In this document: positions 16,012 through 19,568 of the stretch, in pieces
How the letters are laid out: each line of letters starts with the position of its first letter
Position numbering within the stretch: position 1 is the stretch's first letter
Source of the DNA: JAAFJT01 sp043744275
GTDB lineage: Bacteria > Bacteroidota > Bacteroidia > Chitinophagales > Saprospiraceae
Assembly (NCBI GenBank): GCA_043744275.1
Contig: JAYTUY010000165.1
Location: 1 to 19,568, forward strand
DNA: 19,568 bases
Reading direction: 5' to 3'
Made by a program: the position numbers and the translations under genes
The notes under the pieces: model-generated
Told to the model about the DNA's origin: nothing
Databases searched by the model: none
What the model saw: the letters and a program-made list of their open reading frames with translations, nothing else

Positions 16012-17400
16012 ATGAAACAATGTACGATTAAAGATTCAATAGTGATAAAAGGTGTGGGCTTACATACAGGGCGACAAGTCTGTATGACTTTTAAACCTGC
16101 GCCTGTGGATTTCGGTTATAAATTTCAAAGAACTGACTTGGAAGGCTCTCCGATCATTGCTGCTGATGCCAATAAAGTAGTGTCCACCAATCGTGGAACA
16201 ACTCTTAAAAGTGAAAATGCCCAAGTTAGTACCGTTGAACATGCCCTTTCTGCCCTTGTCGGCTTGGGCATTGATAATGTTTTGATTGAAATTGACGGAC
16301 CCGAAGTGCCCATTATGGATGGTTCAGCCATGCCTTTTGTCGCTGCTCTTGAAAATGCAGGAATAATTGAGCAAGAGGCTTTGAGAGAATATTTTGAAAT
16401 TTTAGAGCCTATTTCTTACAGAGATGAAGTGACGGGCACTGAGCTATTGGCATTACCAGCCGATGAATTTAATGTGACTGTGATGATTGATTTTCATTCA
16501 TCTCTCCTCAATCATCAGTACGCCAGCCTCGACCATACCCCTCAGTATAAAGAAGAAATTGCCGCTTGCAGAACCTTCGTTTTCCTTCATGAACTCGAAC
16601 AATTGCTCGGGCAAGGCTTGATAAAAGGCGGCGATTTGGACAATGCCATCGTTATTGTTGACCGATTAATGACCCAAGATGAGTTGGATATTTTAGCAAA
16701 AAAACTCGGTAAACAAAGCGTCAAAGTAGAACGCGAAGGCGTCTTGAATACAACCCAACTTCGTTTCAATAATGAACCCGCAAGACATAAATTATTGGAC
16801 GTGATTGGTGATTTGGCATTGGTGGGTAAGCATATTAAAGGAAAAATTGTCGCTACCAAACCCGGTCACACGGCTAATGTAGCTTTTGCTAAAATTTTGA
16901 AAAAGCATTATGCGGATTTTAGAAAACTACAAGGCGTACCGAAATATGATCCGAATGTGAAACCAATCATGGACGTTAACCAAATTTCTAAAAAATTACC
17001 GCATCGGTTTCCTTTTTTATTGGTTGATAAAATTATTGAGATGACGCCTACTTCGGTGGTAGGTGTTAAAAATATTACAATGAACGAATGGATGTTTCAA
17101 GGGCATTTTCCTGATAATCCAGTTTTTCCAGGCGTTTTGCAAGTAGAAGCAATGGCTCAAACGGGTGGATTGCTCGCCTTAGCCAATACTCCCGACAACG
17201 AAACGTGGGATACCTATTTCCTTAAAATTGAAAATTGTAAATTTAAAGAAAAAGTGATGCCCGGCGATTCAATGATTATCAAAATGGATTTGAAAGAACC
17301 TATTCGACGAGGTATTGTCCACATGCAAGGCTATTGCTATGTCGGCAATAAAATGGTTTCGGAAGCAGAATTGACAGCCATGATTCAAAAAAGACCTTAA
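16012..17400 (+). CDS. lpxC/fabZ: Bifunctional UDP-3-O-acyl-GlcNAc deacetylase / 3-hydroxyacyl-ACP dehydratase (LpxC-FabZ fusion)
   Basis: 462 residues from the ATG at 16012, chosen because it starts the conserved LpxC N-terminus (KQCTIKDSIVIKGVGLHTG) and follows a promoter box. Residues 1-305 are LpxC, the committed step of lipid A synthesis: EHALSAL (E76, H77), HKLLD (H259, D263 as zinc ligands with H77) and KPGHTANV (H286). Residues 318-462 are FabZ, the dehydratase of fatty-acid elongation: LPHRFPFLLVDKI, GHFPDNPVFPGV (H365) and QVEAMAQ (E379). This fusion is known across Bacteroidota and links the competing uses of 3-hydroxyacyl-ACP. It acts in the cytoplasm. lpxA follows after 33 bp. 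lpxD is not seen upstream. One ACTGAGGGG word (16538, minus strand) encodes TPQY in a variable LpxC loop. Confidence 0.96.
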   Translation: MKQCTIKDSIVIKGVGLHTGRQVCMTFKPAPVDFGYKFQRTDLEGSPIIAADANKVVSTNRGTTLKSENAQVSTVEHALSALVGLGIDNVLIEIDGPEVPIMDGSAMPFVAALENAGIIEQEALREYFEILEPISYRDEVTGTELLALPADEFNVTVMIDFHSSLLNHQYASLDHTPQYKEEIAACRTFVFLHELEQLLGQGLIKGGDLDNAIVIVDRLMTQDELDILAKKLGKQSVKVEREGVLNTTQLRFNNEPARHKLLDVIGDLALVGKHIKGKIVATKPGHTANVAFAKILKKHYADFRKLQGVPKYDPNVKPIMDVNQISKKLPHRFPFLLVDKIIEMTPTSVVGVKNITMNEWMFQGHFPDNPVFPGVLQVEAMAQTGGLLALANTPDNETWDTYFLKIENCKFKEKVMPGDSMIIKMDLKEPIRRGIVHMQGYCYVGNKMVSEAELTAMIQKRP

Positions 17401-17433
17401 CGCAATACCAGTTATATCGATTCGTCAATAAAA

Positions 17434-18255
17434 ATGAATTACAGCAATTTAAGCGTCATACATCCCGATGCCCAAATCGGTAAAAATGTGATCATCAGTC
17501 CTTTTACAACCATTGCAGCGGATGTCGTAATCGAAGATGGTACATGGATAGCTCCACATGTGAGCATCATGGATGGGGCGCGTATTGGTAAAAACTGCAA
17601 AATATTTCAAGGAGCCATCGTCGGTTCTACGCCTCAAGATTTGAAATATAAAGGCGAACGTACTTTCCTCGAAATTGGTGATAATACCATTATCCGCGAA
17701 TATTGCACCCTCAATATAGGCACAACGTCCAGCTGGCGCACTGTCATTGGTAAAAATTGCCTCATCATGGCGTATGTGCATGTGGCTCATGATTGTGTGA
17801 TAGGCGATAATGTTATCCTTGCGAACAATGTTACTTTAGCAGGTCATATTGAAATTGGCGATTATGCTCGCTTGGGCGGCATAACTGCCGTGCATCAATT
17901 CGTCAAAATCGGAAAAGATGTCATGATCAGCGGCGGTTCATTGGTGCGTTGCGATGTACCACCTTTTATTACCGCAGCCCGTGAACCGCTCTCATATGCA
18001 GGTGTGAATCGGGTCGGTTTACAACGTCGAGGATATACCCCTCAGCAAATTGAAAATATTAGAGATATTTATCGGATTCTCTTTGTCAAAGGGCATAATT
18101 TTAGTCAAGGTGTTCGACAGATTGAAAAAGACGTGAATGAAACTTCTGAAAAAGCAGAAATTCTGAATTTCCTGAGTCAATCCACGCGCGGCTTGATAAA
18201 AGGGTATAAATCGTTGAATGGTAAAACCAGTTTGAAAAATATTGAAGAAGAGTGA
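17434..18255 (+). CDS. lpxA: UDP-N-acetylglucosamine O-acyltransferase (LpxA)
   Basis: A 273-residue left-handed beta-helix enzyme catalysing the first step of lipid A synthesis, transfer of a 3-hydroxyacyl group from ACP to UDP-GlcNAc. Hexapeptide repeats ([IV]GxxxxI) run from residue 15 to about 175. Catalytic H119 sits in VAHDC; QDLKYKGE (68-75), H138 (AGH) and H154 (AVHQF) match known substrate-binding positions. A helical C-terminal domain follows from about 190. It lies 33 bp downstream of lpxC/fabZ and is surely in the same operon. A one-base variant of the dispersed word (GCTGAGGGG, minus strand, 18038-18046) encodes TPQQ at the start of the helical domain. Confidence 0.97.
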   Translation: MNYSNLSVIHPDAQIGKNVIISPFTTIAADVVIEDGTWIAPHVSIMDGARIGKNCKIFQGAIVGSTPQDLKYKGERTFLEIGDNTIIREYCTLNIGTTSSWRTVIGKNCLIMAYVHVAHDCVIGDNVILANNVTLAGHIEIGDYARLGGITAVHQFVKIGKDVMISGGSLVRCDVPPFITAAREPLSYAGVNRVGLQRRGYTPQQIENIRDIYRILFVKGHNFSQGVRQIEKDVNETSEKAEILNFLSQSTRGLIKGYKSLNGKTSLKNIEEE

Positions 18256-18260
18256 AATGA

Positions 18261-18311
18261 GTTTTGAGTTGAGAGTTTTGAGTTGAGAGTTTTGAGTTGA
18301 GAGTTTTGAGA
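18261..18311. repeat. 14-bp tandem repeat between lpxA and the ABC ATPase gene
   Basis: Three exact copies of GTTTTGAGTTGAGA (18261-18302) and a truncated fourth (GTTTTGAGA, to 18311) fill nearly all the gap between lpxA and the next gene, then fade into GTTTTAAGTT. On the minus strand it contains AACTCAA, the same heptamer as the array at 1-94. It covers the expected ribosome-binding region of the ATPase gene, so copy number could alter its translation. Confidence 0.92.
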
Positions 18312-18321
18312 GTTTTAAGTT

Positions 18322-18960
18322 ATGAATTGTGATATGCCTTTCCACATTGAGTTAAATAATATTGGTAAGCGTTTTCGTTATGAATGGATTTTTAAAAATA
18401 TTACCCATTCTTTTGAAAGCGGAAAATCATACGCCTTGCTGGGTCCAAACGGCTCTGGCAAATCCACGCTCATGAAAATACTGAGTGGTCACCTAACCCC
18501 TTCCGATGGTCAAATCACGTTTTTACACAATGGAAAAAAAATAGATGGCGACAGTGTTTATCAACTCATCAGCTATTCCGCCCCCTATATCGACGTCATT
18601 GAAGAAATGACTTTGACTGAAGTTATTGCCTTCCATTCAAAATTCAAACCCCTCAGTAAAACATTGATTATCAATGATTTAATTCAAATTTTAAACTTTA
18701 AAAATGCCGCCGATAAAGAAATTCGCTTCTTTTCATCGGGCATGAAACAACGCCTCAAACTGGCTCTCAGCATCTGTTCCGATACACCTATCCTCCTTTT
18801 GGATGAACCCACTACTAATCTTGACGCTCAAGGCGTGGCGTGGTATCAAGATTTAATGCAGCAGTTTTCAGATAAAAATAGATTGGTCATCGTGGCTTCC
18901 AATATCGAACATGATTATGATTTTTGTGAAGAGAAAATGAATATTTTAAATTACAAATAG
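18322..18960 (+). CDS. Small ABC-transporter ATP-binding protein with atypical Q-loop and switch region
   Basis: A 212-residue nucleotide-binding domain: Walker A GPNGSGKST (41-49), signature FFSSGMKQRLKLAL (136-149), Walker B ILLLDEP (157-163) and D-loop NLD (166-168). The Q-loop glutamine seems absent (ISYSAPYIDVIEE) and the switch histidine position reads ASNIEHD, with Ser-Asn where Thr-His is usual. It may therefore hydrolyse ATP weakly or act in a regulatory way. No membrane partner is seen; its place after lpxA suggests a role in envelope lipid or LPS transport, but this is inference. A second ATG at 18334 (MPFHIELNN) is also a fitting start. It carries one ACTGAGGGG word (18649, minus strand, PLS) and a one-mismatch copy at 18480. 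Confidence 0.88.
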   Translation: MNCDMPFHIELNNIGKRFRYEWIFKNITHSFESGKSYALLGPNGSGKSTLMKILSGHLTPSDGQITFLHNGKKIDGDSVYQLISYSAPYIDVIEEMTLTEVIAFHSKFKPLSKTLIINDLIQILNFKNAADKEIRFFSSGMKQRLKLALSICSDTPILLLDEPTTNLDAQGVAWYQDLMQQFSDKNRLVIVASNIEHDYDFCEEKMNILNYK

Positions 18961-19079
18961 TCAACACGTAAATTAGTGAAATTCGTTAATTCGTATAATT
19001 CGTGGTTTCCTGCACATAGTTAGGTGTATGAATCCACGAATTTTACGAATTAACGAATTTTACTAATTTACATGTTGAC
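18960..19079. repeat. 120-bp imperfect inverted-repeat element (MITE/REP-like)
   Basis: Two 50-base arms (18960-19009 and 19030-19079) are reverse complements at 46 of 50 positions, around a 20-base centre. The outer ends read GTCAAC...GTTGAC. Inside each arm, ATTCGT recurs at 9-base spacing three times (ATTCGTTAA, then ATTCGTATA, then ATTCGTGG). It begins on the last base of the ABC ATPase stop codon. No open frame is inside. It could be a small non-autonomous mobile element, or fold into a long RNA hairpin at the 3' end of the lpx transcript. Confidence 0.9.
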
Positions 19080-19099
19080 AAACGATATTTTTGACAATA

Positions 19100-19135
19100 A
19101 AAAACGGCAGATACTGAGGGGTATCTGCCGTTTTT
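19100..19135. terminator. Bidirectional rho-independent terminator with ACTGAGGGG word at the tip
   Basis: A perfect 15-bp stem, AAAAACGGCAGATAC (19100-19114) and GTATCTGCCGTTTTT (19121-19135), closes a 6-base loop TGAGGG. The A-tract on the left and T-tract on the right give a U-run in both directions, fitting its position between convergent genes (ABC ATPase ending at 18960 and the LOG-family gene ending at 19155). The dispersed word at 19113-19121 forms the loop and top two base pairs; it is the only copy outside a coding region. Confidence 0.93.
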
Positions 19136-19154
19136 ATTTCAATAAATATCTCAA

Positions 19155-19568
19155 TTAAAGCTCATAATTCGGAGCCAATTTATGATTGCCCTCATTATCC
19201 GCTGCATAAAAATCATTGATAATTTTGACTACTTCCTCTACATCGTCAGTGATAGGAATTAAGTCCAAATCTTTAGCATTCACATTGTGCTCTTGCTCCA
19301 ACATGACATTTTTTATCCATTCTTTCATGCCCGTCCAAAAAGTAGAACCGACTAAAACTACAGGCACTTTCGTAATTTTACCTGTCTGAATCAAGGTCAA
19401 CACTTCAAAAAGTTCATCCATCGTACCAAAGCCACCAGGCAATACAACGAACGCCTGAGCATATTTTACAAACATGACTTTGCGTACAAAAAAGTAGCGG
19501 TGATTCACACTTTTATCAAGGTCAATATAAGGATTATGATGTTGTTCAAACGGCAAATCAATGTTTAA
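19155..19568 (-). CDS. LOG-family protein (TIGR00730-type Rossmann fold), partial
   Basis: The C-terminal 137 residues of a LOG-family protein; the gene runs off the right edge, with the frame still open (LNIDLPFEQHHNPYID, typical of the family's interior). The motif PGGFGTMDE (PGGxGTxxE) binds the nucleotide phosphate and ribose, preceded by RKVMFVKYAQAFVVLP. Plant and some bacterial LOG proteins release cytokinin base from its riboside monophosphate; many bacterial members act on other nucleotides, such as AMP or GMP, or have unknown roles. It is convergent with the lpx operon and ends just past the shared terminator. No start codon is in the window. Confidence 0.92.
   Translation of the reverse strand, partial: LNIDLPFEQHHNPYIDLDKSVNHRYFFVRKVMFVKYAQAFVVLPGGFGTMDELFEVLTLIQTGKITKVPVVLVGSTFWTGMKEWIKNVMLEQEHNVNAKDLDLIPITDDVEEVVKIINDFYAADNEGNHKLAPNYEL

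Larger units (their letters stand above)
2399..19121. repeat. Dispersed word ACTGAGGGG (consensus TACTGAGGGGK), 22 exact copies plus 2 variants
   Basis: Exact plus-strand copies begin at 3117, 4223, 4925, 5654, 7391, 7755, 9391, 10188, 11050, 11316, 11896, 13357, 14724, 15360, 15587 and 19113. Exact minus-strand copies (seen as CCCCTCAGT) begin at 2399, 3847, 8136, 12854, 16538 and 18649. Two more minus-strand copies, at 12491 and 18038, have G as first base. A T precedes the word in 18 of 22 exact copies, and the base after GGGG is G or T in 20 of 22. Spacing runs from about 230 to 1740 bases with no fixed period. Twenty-three of 24 lie in coding sequence, one in a terminator loop. Flanks are unrelated, so this is not a duplicated transposable unit. 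Confidence 0.95.

Noticed and set aside
18480..18488. One-mismatch copies ACTGAGTGG (18480) and ACTGACGGG (8031)
   Set aside because: Possibly degenerate members of the word family, but left out of the count to keep it exact.
2399..19121. Interpretation of the dispersed word as an insertion-sequence end or transposon footprint
   Set aside because: Flanking sequences are unrelated, host reading frames are intact at every copy, and no paired ends or duplications are seen.

Overview
The window reads as an AT-rich chromosomal segment of a Bacteroidota bacterium, probably near Saprospiria/Chitinophagia. The evidence is a fused LpxC-FabZ gene (typical of the phylum), a very large C25-family peptidase with a type IX secretion sorting-like C-terminus, a TAnnTTTG-type promoter box upstream of lpxC, and almost no Shine-Dalgarno sequences.

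Layout. Positions 1-94 are an 8-bp tandem repeat. Positions 106-5247 (minus strand) are a tight four-gene surface-glycan operon, transcribed in this order: GT4 glycosyltransferase, D-glucuronyl C5-epimerase-like protein, second GT4, AsnB-type amidotransferase. Divergent from it, 5367-10724 (plus strand) is a six-gene operon with 1-4 bp gaps or ATGA overlaps: Wzt-like polysaccharide-export ATPase, methyltransferase, GT-D-like enzyme, GT2-like glycosyltransferase, WecB UDP-GlcNAc 2-epimerase, second methyltransferase. Together these two operons look like an O-antigen, capsule or exopolysaccharide locus. A perfect palindrome separates it from the 5-kb C25 peptidase gene (minus strand, 10787-15787). 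Then come lpxC/fabZ and lpxA (lipid A and fatty-acid synthesis), a small degenerate ABC ATPase, a 120-bp inverted-repeat element, a strong hairpin terminator, and a LOG-family gene cut by the right edge.

Main discovery. A non-palindromic word, 5'-ACTGAGGGG-3' (consensus TACTGAGGGGK), occurs 22 times exactly between 2399 and 19121, plus two copies with G in place of the leading A. Chance predicts well under one copy. The copies lie in unrelated genes, on both strands and in all five codon phases that avoid a stop, so they encode unrelated tripeptides (TEG, LRG, PSV, PQ, PLS). The only intergenic copy sits at the tip of the terminator hairpin at 19100-19135. This is selection or amplification at DNA level, as with DNA uptake sequences, Chi sites, KOPS-like sites or cyanobacterial HIP1. 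I know of no such element described for this phylum. It is absent from the asnB end of the window, which hints that this part was acquired more recently.
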